Assembly: GCF_022815605.1 (NCBI RefSeq)
Contig: NZ_JALGRP010000002.1
Span: forward strand, 248,001 to 312,000
Length of the DNA: 64,000 bases
Origin: Microbacterium sp. VKM Ac-2923
GTDB lineage: Bacteria; Actinomycetota; Actinomycetes; Actinomycetales; Microbacteriaceae
Direction of reading: 5' to 3'
Each line of letters begins with the position of its first letter. Positions within the stretch are counted from its first letter, which is position 1. The position numbers were made by a program, and so were the translations under genes. This document shows, one piece after another, positions 56,239-64,000 of this stretch. Below the pieces are notes generated by a model. The model searched no databases, had not been told where the DNA came from, and worked only from the letters and a program-made list of their open reading frames with translations.

Positions 56239-56921
56239 TCGAGGCGCGCCGCGGTGTGTCGCGACGGTCCCCCGGGGGATGGTCGCGGCGCACCGCGTGC
56301 GTGCTCGCGATCGGAGCGCTCTTGACCGCCGTGGGCTGTAGCTCGATGCCCGCGGGTCCCGAGGCGGCACCGGTCACGGGCCCGGGAAATGACACGAACT
56401 CGGCGCCGGTCGTCAGCACAACCCCGCCCCCGACCGCGAGTCCGGCCGCGCCCCCCGTGATGCCGATCCCGTCGATCCCGGCATCCGATCCCGTGCGCGT
56501 CGTCATCCCCGCGCTCGGACTCGACGAGCCGCTGATCGACCTGGGCCTCGCGGCCGACGGGGCGATGGAGGTTCCGGCCGACTACGACGAGGTCGGGTGG
56601 TTCACCGGCGGCGGACGCCCCGGCAGCAACGGACCCACGGTGATCGCGGCCCACGTCGACTCCCCCACCGGTCCGGCCGTCTTCCAGGCGCTCAGCGATC
56701 TCGCCGCGGGTGATCCCGTCGAGGTGCAGGACGCAGACGGGCGGACGCACGCCTACCGCGTCACGGAAGCGGCCGACTATCCGAAGTCGGCCTTCCCCAC
56801 CGCCCGCGTGTTCGGGGCGTCGCCGCGGGACGAGCTGCGTCTCATCACGTGCGGCGGCATCTTCGACCGCGACGCCGGCTCGTACGTCGACAACCGCGTG
56901 GTGTACGCCGAGCGGGTCTGA
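56235..56921 (+). CDS. Class F-like sortase
   Basis: A 228-residue exported transpeptidase. An N-terminal hydrophobic segment (about 18-34) ends at GALLTAVGCSS, so it may be a signal anchor or a lipobox. A Pro/Thr-rich linker precedes the sortase domain with the triad H140 (VIAAHVDSP), C206 (LRLITCGG) and R221 (DNRVVYAE). GTG 56235 overlaps the CHRD-gene stop (GTGA). It probably anchors that protein to the wall or to a membrane partner. Confidence 0.9.
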   Translation: MIEARRGVSRRSPGGWSRRTACVLAIGALLTAVGCSSMPAGPEAAPVTGPGNDTNSAPVVSTTPPPTASPAAPPVMPIPSIPASDPVRVVIPALGLDEPLIDLGLAADGAMEVPADYDEVGWFTGGGRPGSNGPTVIAAHVDSPTGPAVFQALSDLAAGDPVEVQDADGRTHAYRVTEAADYPKSAFPTARVFGASPRDELRLITCGGIFDRDAGSYVDNRVVYAERV

Positions 56922-57050
56922 CGACGGGTGGGGCGGCGCCAGCTGCTCGTACGACGATCCGCGAACGGTGAGTGCCGTCGGCGCGCGATCTGACGCAGCC
57001 GGCTCGTGATCGCGAGCCGCGGGAGCAGCAGCCGCGGCTCCAGCTCGCCA

Positions 57051-57069
57051 CTGGTACCATTTCTGGTAC
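57051..57069. promoter_or_regulatory. Repeated CTGGTAC operator candidate before yefM
   Basis: CTGGTAC occurs at 57051-57057 and 57063-57069, twelve bases apart, and TGGTACCA is itself palindromic. It lies 16 bases before the antitoxin ATG (AGAGGA between). YefM-type antitoxins autoregulate through paired palindromes with a GTAC core, so this is a likely operator. Confidence 0.55.
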
Positions 57070-57085
57070 AAGCGAGAGGATTCGG

Positions 57086-57334
57086 ATGGCCATCACCACG
57101 AGCGAAGCGCGGCGCGATCTGTTCGGGCTGATCGAACGAGTGAACCTCGATCACTCGGAGATCGAGATCACCTCGAAGCGCGGCTCCGCCGTCATCATGT
57201 CGAAAGACGAGTACGACTCTCTCGTCGAGACGAGCTACCTGCTCCGCTCACCTGAGAACGCGCGTCGCCTGCTCAACGCTTTCCACAGTGCGCGCGAAGA
57301 CGACGTCGAAGAACACGAGCTCATCGAACCGTGA
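57086..57334 (+). CDS. YefM/Phd-type antitoxin
   Basis: An 82-residue antitoxin: an N-terminal Phd/YefM DNA-binding fold (MAITTSEARRDLFGLIERVN, then EIEITSKRGSAVIMSKDEYD) and an acidic C-terminal toxin-binding tail (SAREDDVEEHELIEP). It overlaps the toxin gene by GTGA. It should bind and block YoeB and repress its own promoter. Confidence 0.94.
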   Translation: MAITTSEARRDLFGLIERVNLDHSEIEITSKRGSAVIMSKDEYDSLVETSYLLRSPENARRLLNAFHSAREDDVEEHELIEP

Positions 57335-57597
57335 CCGACCGGATTCTCGCGTGGACGTCGGAGGCGTGGGACGACTACCTGTATTGGCAGACGCAAGACA
57401 AGAAGACGCTCCGACGAATCAATCAGTTGATCGCGGACATCCTCCGCGATGACCCCTTCGAGGGAATCGGCAAACCTGAGCCTCTGAAGCACGCTTTGGC
57501 CGGGGCGTGGTCACGCCGAATCGATGAGGCGAACCGTCTCGTGTACATCGTCGACGACCGGCGCGTGACGATCCTGCAGGCGCGGTACCACTACTGA
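57331..57597 (+). CDS. yoeB: YoeB-type mRNA interferase toxin
   Basis: An 88-residue RelE-superfamily toxin that cleaves mRNA at the ribosome. The set expected from E. coli YoeB is present: Glu in GKPEPLKHALAGAWSRRID (E50), Arg 62/63, and the terminal RYHY with His87-Tyr88. The GTG start at 57331 overlaps the antitoxin stop. The toxin is intact, so the pair is probably functional. Confidence 0.94.
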   Translation: MTDRILAWTSEAWDDYLYWQTQDKKTLRRINQLIADILRDDPFEGIGKPEPLKHALAGAWSRRIDEANRLVYIVDDRRVTILQARYHY

Positions 57598-57716
57598 GCG
57601 GTGAGGGAGCGTGACTCCTCCGTGACACCGCATCATGCGCCCGCGGGTTCGTTCAAGCGGTCACCGGCGCGAGACACCCGACTCGTCTTCCAATCCGCAT
57701 CACGGACCTGACCGGC

Positions 57717-58790
57717 TCAGTTGTTGAAACGGAACTCAACTACGTCGCCGTCCTGCATGACGTAGTCCTTGCCCTCGAGGCGGGCCTTGCCCTTCGAGCG
57801 GGCCTCCGCCACCGAGCCGAGCTCGACGAGGTCGGCGAACGAGATGACCTCGGCCTTGATGAAGCCCTTCTCGAAGTCGGTGTGGATCACGCCGGCCGCC
57901 TGGGGGGCCTTCGCGCCCTGCGGGATCGTCCACGCGCGCGCTTCCTTCGGACCCGCGGTGAGGTACGTCTGAAGGCCGAGCGTGGCGAAGCCGATGCGGG
58001 CGAGCTGGTCCAGGCCCGACTCGTCCTGACCGGTGGAGGCCAGCAGTTCGGCGGCATCCTCGGGATCGAGGTCGATCAACTCGGACTCGATCTTGGCATC
58101 CAGGAACACGGCCTGCGCAGGGGCAACCAGCGCGGACAGCTCGTCCTTGCGCGCCGGATCGGTCAGCACAGCCTCGTCGACGTTGAACACGAAGATGAAG
58201 GGCTTGGAGGTGAGTAGTCCGAGCTCGCGGATCGCGCTGAGGTCGATACCGGATGCCGAGAGCAGCACGCCGCGCTGCAACGCATCCTGCGCAGCCTTCG
58301 CCACGTCGAGCACAGACGGGTCGAGCTTCTTGCCCTTGACCTCTTTCTCGTAACGCGTGATCGCCTTCTCGAGCGTCTGGAGGTCGGCGAGCTGGAGCTC
58401 GGCGTTGATGGTCTCCATGTCGCCGGCGGGGTTCACCTTGCCGTCGACGTGGACCACGTCATCGTCGGCGAATCCGCGGACGACCTGAGCAATGGCATCC
58501 GCCTCGCGGATGTTGGCGAGGAACTGGTTGCCGAGGCCCTCGCCCTCGCTCGCACCGCGCACGATGCCGGCGATGTCGACGAACGACACCGCAGCGGGCA
58601 CGAGCCGCTCGCTGCCGAACACGTCCGCGAGCTGTTGAAGGCGCACATCGGGAAGGTTCACGACCCCGACATTGGGCTCGATGGTCGCGAACGGGTAGTT
58701 CGCCGCCAGCACCGAGTTCTTGGTCAGAGCGTTGAAGAGGGTCGACTTTCCCACGTTGGGAAGGCCGACGATTCCGATGGTAAGAGCCAC
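57717..58790 (-). CDS. ychF: Redox-regulated ATPase YchF (Obg family)
   Basis: A 357-residue P-loop protein, standard length. [20 protein letters not shown] (G1), the [20 protein letters not shown] switch, NVDE and a TGS domain at the C-terminus ([20 protein letters not shown], then [17 protein letters not shown]) are all clear. YchF prefers ATP and associates with ribosomes and translation under stress. Stand-alone gene. Confidence 0.97.
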   Translation of the reverse strand: MALTIGIVGLPNVGKSTLFNALTKNSVLAANYPFATIEPNVGVVNLPDVRLQQLADVFGSERLVPAAVSFVDIAGIVRGASEGEGLGNQFLANIREADAIAQVVRGFADDDVVHVDGKVNPAGDMETINAELQLADLQTLEKAITRYEKEVKGKKLDPSVLDVAKAAQDALQRGVLLSASGIDLSAIRELGLLTSKPFIFVFNVDEAVLTDPARKDELSALVAPAQAVFLDAKIESELIDLDPEDAAELLASTGQDESGLDQLARIGFATLGLQTYLTAGPKEARAWTIPQGAKAPQAAGVIHTDFEKGFIKAEVISFADLVELGSVAEARSKGKARLEGKDYVMQDGDVVEFRFNN

Positions 58791-58829
58791 GGGAGTCCAG
58801 GTTACCCGGCCTGCGCGTGCGCCATGGCG

Positions 58830-59579
58830 TCAGAGGCGCCGCGCGCGGAACGCATGGGTGATGTACGGCAGCGCCACCGACCCTGCGTCGGCGAGTTCGG
58901 GAACGGATGCCACCACCCCGTCGACCGCGGCCTCGATGCCCGCGCGCTTCTCAGGGCTGGCCGTGATGACGTCGCTGCGGGAGAGGACGAGGTCGCGCAG
59001 CTGCGGCAGGGTGATCCGGCGTTCCCACCGCCACTCGCCATGCTCCAACGCACCGAGAGGCTCTGCGACCCTCGGGCCCGTGGTCGCCAGGAGCACCTCC
59101 GCGTTGGAGCCGCCCATCGCCTCGGTGAGCCGTCGCACCCAGTCGACGCGGTCGTCGCGGATGTTCCAGATCAGCCCCAGAACGCCCCCGCTCCTCAGCA
59201 CCCGTCCGACCTCGCGCGAAGCCCTCTCGACGTCGACCCAGTGCCAGGCCTGCCCCATGACCACCGCATCGAGACCGGCATCGGGCAACGGCAGGCGCTC
59301 CGCCGTTCCCGCGAACGTCGGCACGCCGCGCACGTTCTCACGCAGCGTCGCGAGCATGTCGGCATCCGGATCGACGGCCACCACATCTGCGCCGAGCTCG
59401 ACGATGGTGCGGGTGAGCTTGCCCGTCCCCGCGCCGACGTCGGCAACACGGAGCGCACGTCCGGGCTCTCGCACGGGGTTGAGCAGCCACGCGACGGCCT
59501 CGGCGGGATACCCCGGTCGACCCGACTCGTAGGCGGACGCCGCCTGCCCGAACGACATCGACTTCTCGCGATCGGTCAT
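58830..59579 (-). CDS. Class I SAM-dependent methyltransferase
   Basis: A 249-residue Rossmann-fold methyltransferase. RVADVGAGTGKLTRTIVELG near residue 45 is motif I, VVAVDPDADML gives the acidic residue binding SAM ribose, and MGQAWHWVDVERASREVGRV near 110 is typical of UbiE/Ubie-like small-molecule methyltransferases. Substrate unknown. Start ATG 59579; it is divergent from the exonuclease gene across a 340-base gap holding a long hairpin. Confidence 0.9.
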   Translation of the reverse strand: MTDREKSMSFGQAASAYESGRPGYPAEAVAWLLNPVREPGRALRVADVGAGTGKLTRTIVELGADVVAVDPDADMLATLRENVRGVPTFAGTAERLPLPDAGLDAVVMGQAWHWVDVERASREVGRVLRSGGVLGLIWNIRDDRVDWVRRLTEAMGGSNAEVLLATTGPRVAEPLGALEHGEWRWERRITLPQLRDLVLSRSDVITASPEKRAGIEAAVDGVVASVPELADAGSVALPYITHAFRARRL

Positions 59580-59734
59580 GGGCCGACCCTATGCCGGCCC
59601 TCCGACACCGGCGCCTCTCTTCGCGCGTCTCCGTCCGGCCCGGCGTGGCTAGAGTCGGCACACCTCGGCCGCTCCCCGCCCAGCCCGGCCCGCCGCATCC
59701 TGGCGCAGTCCGGCGTCGCTCGGGCAAGCCGCGG

Positions 59735-59822
59735 CGGACACAACGCAGGAAACTCGACGGGCGCCGGGCGTCTCCGCGGCGCCTGAGCCCGGTGTGATGA
59801 CGAATCTCCTGCGTTGTGTCCG
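59735..59822. repeat. 88-bp long-arm hairpin in a divergent intergenic region
   Basis: CGGACACAACGCAGGA (59735-59750) pairs perfectly over 16 bases with TCCTGCGTTGTGTCCG (59807-59822). The interior contains a GC-rich secondary hairpin around GCGCCGGGCG and CGCGGCGC. It sits upstream of both flanking genes, so it does not look like a normal terminator. It resembles in design, though not in sequence, the element at 17247-17311. The rest of the 59580-59918 gap shows no gene. Confidence 0.8.
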
Positions 59823-59918
59823 ATCGGGCCGCGTGGACATCACGCGACGCGGAGACAGGATGCCGCCGACCTCGGCGCGCCTCACCGCCACGACGCGACC
59901 TCGGGTGAGGGTGGATCC

Positions 59919-60512
59919 GTGGCACTGGACTTCACCGCGATCGACTTCGAAACGGCGAACTCCAGCGGCGCGTCCGCCTGCGCCGTCGGACTCGCCCGAG
60001 TGCGGAACGGCCGAGTCGTCGCCACCGCCGCGTGGTTGATCAAGCCACCGAGCGGGCACGACCACTTCGCGCCCATCAACGTCGGCATCCACGGTATCCA
60101 GCCCGCCCACGTCGTCGACGCGCCGTCGTGGAGCGAGCAGCTCACGCGCCTCACCGCCTTCGCCGGCGCCGACGTGCTCGTCGCGCACAACGCCGGCTTC
60201 GACATGTCGGTGCTGCGACGCGCGTGCGCCGTGACCGACGAGGTGTGCCCGCCCTACCGCTACCTCTGCAGCGTGCAGATGTCCCGCAAGACCTACGCGC
60301 TGGCGTCGTACCGCCTCCCGCTCGTCGCCGCCGAGGCCGGATGCTCTCCCTTCGCGCACCACGACGCACTCGCCGACGCCGTGGCGTGCGCGGAGATCAC
60401 CATCGACTGCGCTCGTCGCGCCGGCGTCGACGACGTTCACGGACTCGCCGCACACCTCGGCGTGCGGATCTCGCAGATCGCGGCCGAGCAGGCCGAGCGC
60501 GCGGTCGCCTGA
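59919..60512 (+). CDS. DnaQ-like 3'-5' exonuclease
   Basis: A 197-residue DEDD-type exonuclease. Motif Exo I is FTAIDFETANSSG (D-x-E near residue 8), Exo II is VAHNAGFDMSVLRRAC (N..D near 90), and Exo III is AHHDALADAVACAEI (H..D near 147). GTG 59919 with GTGAGGGTGG upstream is preferred to a longer frame back to 59814 that runs into the intergenic hairpin. Stand-alone exonucleases of this type often process RNA or short DNA; role unknown. It is followed by rmuC. Confidence 0.87.
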   Translation: MALDFTAIDFETANSSGASACAVGLARVRNGRVVATAAWLIKPPSGHDHFAPINVGIHGIQPAHVVDAPSWSEQLTRLTAFAGADVLVAHNAGFDMSVLRRACAVTDEVCPPYRYLCSVQMSRKTYALASYRLPLVAAEAGCSPFAHHDALADAVACAEITIDCARRAGVDDVHGLAAHLGVRISQIAAEQAERAVA

Positions 60513-60567
60513 GCCGCGCCGGCGGCGTCTTTCCGGCGATGTCCGAGGTCTGGTGCATGCTGACCCC

Positions 60568-61905
60568 ATGGATGCCATCGCCCTCCTCCTCGTGATCGTC
60601 GCTCTCGCCGTCGGTGTCGCCGCCGGGTGGTTCCTGGGATCGACACGGGCCGCGGCTCGGGCCGCGACGCACCAACAGGCGCTGGGGGCCCGGGTGGCCG
60701 CCGCCGAAGCCGCTCGGGCAGGCGTGCAGGCCCAGCTCGAGCACCAAGTGGCGCTTTATCGCGAGTCGATCAACCAGTCCCGTGCCGATCAGGCCGCGCG
60801 CGAGGAGCGCGAACGCCGCGAGCAGACCGTGCTTCGCGCGCTCGACCCCGTCCGCGACACGCTCGACGCGATGCAGCGCAAGGTCGACGGCCTCGAGCGC
60901 GAGCGCGTCGAGCAGTACTCGGCGCTGGGTGAGCAGCTGAGACTCTCGCGCGAGGCCGATGAGGCGCTCCGTGCGACCACCGAATCGCTCGCCTCAGCGA
61001 TGCGTTCGGGCACGACACGCGGCGTGTGGGGCGAGACGCAACTGCGGCGCGTCGTCGAAGCGGCGGGGCTGACCCGCTACGTCGACTTCGATCTGCAGAC
61101 CGCCATTTCCAGCGACGCCGGCGCGGGTCGCCCCGACATGGTCGTGCGCCTGCCGGGTGGCAAGGCTCTCGCCGTGGATGCCAAGGTCCCCCTCGACTCC
61201 TATTTACAGGCGAGCGCCATCGCCGTGACGGCGAACGGTGACGACGGAACCCGGCGTGCGGCGCTGATGACGAAGCATGCCCGCGCCGTGCGCGCCCACG
61301 TCGACGCGCTCGCCAAGAAGGCCTACTGGGCGGGCCTGACGAGGAGTCCCGAGTTCGTCGTCTGCTTCCTCCCGAGCGAGTCGCTGCTGGCATCCGCGCT
61401 CGACGAGGATCCGACGCTCCTCGATTACGCCTTCACGCGACGCGTCGCCCTCGCCTCACCCGTCAATCTCTGGGCGGTGCTCAAGACCGTCGCCTTCACG
61501 TGGACGCAGCAGGATGTGTCCGACGAGGCGCGCACCCTGTTCCGTCTCGGAAACGAGCTGTACGAGCGCGTCGGTGTCCTCGCAACCCACGCCAACGACC
61601 TCCGACGCGCGATCGAGAAGACGGTCGACAGTTACAACAAGTTCGCCGGTTCGCTCGAATCGCGCGTGCTCGTCTCGGCGCGGAAGTTCCCCGGCGTCGA
61701 CGAGACGAAGCTCGAAGCGGTCGCCGCTCCGGCCGCCCTCGACGCAACGCCTCGACGGTGGACGGCACCCGAGATGCTGGCTGTCGACACGGATCGAGAC
61801 GACGACTCCATCGAGCCCGTGAGGGTGAATACGTTTGCCGACGTCGGCGAGGTCCGGAGACGGGCGGGGCTTGACCCCGAGCACGGCGAAACGGGCCCTG
61901 GGTGA
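60568..61905 (+). CDS. rmuC: DNA recombination protein RmuC homologue
   Basis: A 445-residue protein: one N-terminal membrane helix (about 3-23), a coiled coil (about 30-135), then the RmuC domain with GVWGETQLRRVVEAAGLTRY near 150-170, RPDMVVRLPGGKALAVDAKV near 190 (restriction-like PD-(D/E)xK core), and LYERVGVLATHANDLRRAIE near 340. RmuC limits DNA inversion at repeats. ATG 60568 starts at the helix; GTG 60553 is possible. The terminal 40 residues are low-complexity acidic. Confidence 0.95.
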   Translation: MDAIALLLVIVALAVGVAAGWFLGSTRAAARAATHQQALGARVAAAEAARAGVQAQLEHQVALYRESINQSRADQAAREERERREQTVLRALDPVRDTLDAMQRKVDGLERERVEQYSALGEQLRLSREADEALRATTESLASAMRSGTTRGVWGETQLRRVVEAAGLTRYVDFDLQTAISSDAGAGRPDMVVRLPGGKALAVDAKVPLDSYLQASAIAVTANGDDGTRRAALMTKHARAVRAHVDALAKKAYWAGLTRSPEFVVCFLPSESLLASALDEDPTLLDYAFTRRVALASPVNLWAVLKTVAFTWTQQDVSDEARTLFRLGNELYERVGVLATHANDLRRAIEKTVDSYNKFAGSLESRVLVSARKFPGVDETKLEAVAAPAALDATPRRWTAPEMLAVDTDRDDDSIEPVRVNTFADVGEVRRRAGLDPEHGETGPG

Positions 61906-62157
61906 CCGGTACCCGTCGCGCGTGGCGTCTGTCCTGCCCTGCGTGAATCTCCGTTCGCCGCGCACCCGGTGCAACCCGCCCGGTGAGGCGGTCGTCAGCG
62001 ACGCGACCGAGCGACCGCCGCTAACGTCGAACGTTGACGCCCATCGACGACACGGCCGCAACGAACTGCCGCGAGTCTTCGGAGCCACCGACGAGGAACG
62101 TCTATCCGAGCCGATCGGTCGCGGATCGTCCCCGAGGCCCAGAGACTGTTCGATAGC

Positions 62158-62370
62158 TCAGGCGCCGCCGGGTACCCAGCTGAGCAGGCTGACAACGGCG
62201 GCCGAGACGCCGACGAAAGCGCCGACCATCCACCACGCGCTGACTTCGTGGCCCTCGGCACGGCGAACGCGCAGCAACACGTCAGGCCGGCGCGCCGGGT
62301 CGACGGCGCTGGCGATCACTGCATGAGCACCTGTCTGAGGTGCGGTCTGGTTCGTCGGAGCTGTAGTCAC
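62158..62370 (-). CDS. Small single-pass membrane protein of unknown function
   Basis: A 70-residue protein with a Thr/Pro-rich N-terminus and one C-terminal membrane helix (WWMVGAFVGVSAAVVSLLSW). No family recognised with confidence. The GTG start at 62370 is preceded by GAAGGGGGATC, a good ribosome binding site, which makes the gene believable. It lies between convergent rmuC and the upstream glpX gene on the same strand. The 61906-62157 gap has no gene; AACGT-cga-ACGTT at about 62022 is the only structure seen there. Confidence 0.65.
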   Translation of the reverse strand: MTTAPTNQTAPQTGAHAVIASAVDPARRPDVLLRVRRAEGHEVSAWWMVGAFVGVSAAVVSLLSWVPGGA

Positions 62371-62715
62371 GGACGATCCCCCTTCGGGTCTCGGAAGAAC
62401 ACAGCGTCACCGTTGACACCTGTACCGATTGTGCCAGAGTCCTCCTGGGAGACCGGTCACGCTTGCGTCACGACACGCCCGGCTCTCGCCCGACGAGTGC
62501 GCGCGCGTCGCCCGAAGGTCAGCGCACGCACGCGGGCACCGGTTCCTCGCGCTCGCCCGAGCGACGAGCCGCGGCGCGTGTGCCTGACCGGCCGTCCGCC
62601 ACGCGGGACCGCGGGCATCAGCTCGCCGCGCGGGCGTCCGACCGGCGGCCACGCGAGCACCGGGCGGCAGGTCGCTCCGCGACCCCGAGGCCTCACCTCG
62701 GTGCGCGCGACCGGA
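62371..62715. other. Gene-free stretch between the small membrane protein and glpX
   Basis: No frame here has protein-like composition; the open ones are Arg/Pro-rich shadows of GC-rich DNA. CCGAGG-cctca-CCTCGG at 62685-62701, just after the glpX stop, is a short possible terminator. The promoter of the small membrane-protein gene presumably lies near 62395-62450. Confidence 0.4.
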
Positions 62716-63705
62716 TCACAGCCACTTCGACGTCAGGTGCTCCGAGGTGATGCGTCGCAGGGTGCCCGACGCCCCACGCAGCACGACGCTCTCGGTGTAG
62801 AGGAAGTCGCCCTCGCGACGAACACCCTGCACCAGCTGACCGTCGGTCACGCCCGTCGCGACGAAGATCGTGTTCTTGCCCTTGACCAGGCCATCGGCCT
62901 CGTACACTTCACCGTCGACCTGGAGTCCGGCATCCCGGCCCTTCTCCTTCTCGTCGTCGGTGCCCGGAGTGAGAACGCCCTGGATGTGGCCGCCGAGCGC
63001 CTTGATCGCACAGGCCGTCACGATGCCCTCGGGGCTCCCGCCGATACCCACGCACATGTCGGTGCGGGCGTTGTGGCGGGCCGCATTGATGCCACCGGCG
63101 ACGTCACCGTCGCTCATGAGACGGGTGCCGGCACCGGCTTCGCGGATGTCGGCGATGAGCTTCTCGTGACGCGGGCGGTTCAGCACCGACACGACGATCT
63201 CGTCGACGGGCTTGCCGAGAGCCTTGGCGAGCAAGCGGATGTTCTCACCGATGGGAAGGCGGATGTCGACGATCCCGACCCCCGCCGGGCCCGTGACGAG
63301 CTTGTCCATGTAGAAGACGCTGGAGGCGTCGAGCATCGTGCCCTGGTCGGACACCGCGATGACCGACAACGCGTTCTGACGACCGGCGGCGGTCAGCGAG
63401 GTGCCGTCGATGGGATCGACGGCCACGTCGCACTGGGGCCCGCGGCCGCTTCCGACGCGCTCCCCGTTGTAGAGCATGGGCGCGTTGTCCTTCTCGCCCT
63501 CTCCGATGACGATCGTGCCGTCGAAGTTCACGGTGCTGAAGAAGGCGCGCATCGCGTCGACGGCCGCGCCGTCTGCGGCCTCCTTGTCACCGCGACCGAT
63601 GAAGGGGACGGCGCGAATGGATGCCGCTTCCGTCGCTCTCACCAGCTCGAGTGCCAGGTTGCGGTCGGGATGCAGGGGACTCATGTCGGCAGTCAGGCTC
63701 ACCAT
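62716..63705 (-). CDS. glpX: Fructose-1,6-bisphosphatase class II
   Basis: A 329-residue metal-dependent phosphatase of gluconeogenesis. VRATEAASIRAVPFIGRGDK near residue 25, VIGEGEKDNAPMLYNGE near 65-80, CDVAVDPIDGTSLTAAGRQN near 93-110, and GGSPEGIVTACAIKALGG near 225 are GlpX motifs (the only essential FBPase in mycobacteria is of this class). Starts GTG/ATG at 63705 (MVSLTADMS) and ATG at M8 are both possible. It is divergent from fba, the partner enzyme of the same hexose-phosphate branch. Confidence 0.97.
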   Translation of the reverse strand: MVSLTADMSPLHPDRNLALELVRATEAASIRAVPFIGRGDKEAADGAAVDAMRAFFSTVNFDGTIVIGEGEKDNAPMLYNGERVGSGRGPQCDVAVDPIDGTSLTAAGRQNALSVIAVSDQGTMLDASSVFYMDKLVTGPAGVGIVDIRLPIGENIRLLAKALGKPVDEIVVSVLNRPRHEKLIADIREAGAGTRLMSDGDVAGGINAARHNARTDMCVGIGGSPEGIVTACAIKALGGHIQGVLTPGTDDEKEKGRDAGLQVDGEVYEADGLVKGKNTIFVATGVTDGQLVQGVRREGDFLYTESVVLRGASGTLRRITSEHLTSKWL

Positions 63706-63820
63706 GGGGCCACTGTAGCCAGCAGGTCGGCGACAATCGCGGCTTTTGACGAGCTGCAGAGCGAAGGAATCCGTCTTTTTACCGAATCGGCAGAAGTACC
63801 CGGTTCCTGTCGACCTCGCA

Positions 63821-63849
63821 CTGTCACGATCCGGCGGCTTCGCTAGGCT
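63821..63849 (+). promoter_or_regulatory. Promoter candidate for fba
   Basis: CTGTCA (63821-63826) and TAGGCT (63844-63849) are separated by 17 bases, about 33 bases before the fba ATG. AAGGAG at 63870-63875 is the ribosome binding site. The -35 matches TTGACA in four of six positions. Confidence 0.5.
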
Positions 63850-63882
63850 GACGTTGTCCCGACAACACCAAGGAGCACCTCC

Positions 63883-64000
63883 ATGCCCGTCGCTTCCCCT
63901 GAGCAGTACGCCGACATGCTCGACCGCGCCAAGGCCGGCGGCTTCGCGTACCCCGCGATCAACGTCTCGAGCTCGCAGACCATCAACTCGGTGCTCCAGG
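63883..64000 (+). CDS. fba: Fructose-bisphosphate aldolase class II, N-terminus (cut by window edge)
   Basis: The first 39 codons read MPVASPEQYADMLDRAKAGG and then FAYPAINVSSSQTINSVLQ, the conserved start of zinc-dependent class II aldolase. It splits fructose-1,6-bisphosphate into two triose phosphates. AAGGAG lies eight bases before the ATG. The zinc ligands lie beyond the window. Confidence 0.93.
   Translation, partial: MPVASPEQYADMLDRAKAGGFAYPAINVSSSQTINSVLQ

Noticed and set aside
62457..62696. Arg-rich frame between glpX and the small membrane protein gene
   Set aside because: More than a quarter arginine, no hydrophobic core, no ribosome binding site.

Overview
The window is a piece of a high-GC actinobacterial chromosome, most likely Microbacterium or a close relative in Microbacteriaceae. 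The pointers are very high GC, many GTG starts and ATGA/GTGA overlaps, an actinobacterial gene set (MarP-type protease, RskA-like anti-sigma factor, NrtR next to nadABC, fpg beside a flotillin), and a frequent DNA word, GGATGCC/GGCATCC. The genus is inferred; no marker gene was compared.

Layout. 1-3.6 kb: dapC (cut by the window edge), a 7Fe ferredoxin, a DUF6113-type membrane protein, azlCD with a divergent XRE-cupin regulator, and a DUF2200 gene. 3.6-3.85 kb: tandem palindromic repeats. 3.9-16 kb: typA and an oligopeptide ABC system (binding protein, two permeases, fused ATPase) split by an opposite-strand gene, then a CPBP protease and a second binding protein. 16-17.3 kb: an AbiEi/DUF559-like gene between two copies of a 65-bp hairpin repeat. 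17.4-22.1 kb: gcvT-gcvH-gcvP under a tandem glycine riboswitch.

22.1-24.7 kb holds a lipoprotein gene, a frameshifted DUF1023-type hydrolase and a small helical protein. 24.8-35.1 kb looks like an old integrated element: a frameshifted large serine integrase, several small unknown genes, a broken DUF4209/HEPN gene, an AlbA_2 (Schlafen-like) gene, a broken PD-(D/E)xK nuclease, and a three-gene operon of two membrane-anchored proteins plus a HEPN-motif protein. The GGATGCC/GGCATCC word almost disappears here. This is the most likely place for an undescribed, probably defence-related, system.

35.3-64 kb returns to ordinary chromosome: marP; a structured, G-tract-rich intergenic region; the NAD operon (nrtR-nadA-nadB-nadC-cysteine desulfurase-glycosyltransferase); two exporters; a PfpI-family gene; fpg-flotillin; an aldose epimerase; csbD; a D,D-carboxypeptidase; an ECF sigma/anti-sigma pair facing a CHRD protein and a class F-like sortase; a yefM-yoeB toxin-antitoxin pair; ychF; a methyltransferase; an exonuclease; rmuC; glpX; and the start of fba.

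Links between genes: the riboswitch ties glycine level to the cleavage system. NrtR probably ties NAD level to quinolinate synthesis, with the desulfurase likely supplying sulfur for the NadA cluster. The sigma/anti-sigma pair probably controls the CHRD-sortase surface module. glpX and fba lie divergently as gluconeogenic/glycolytic partners.
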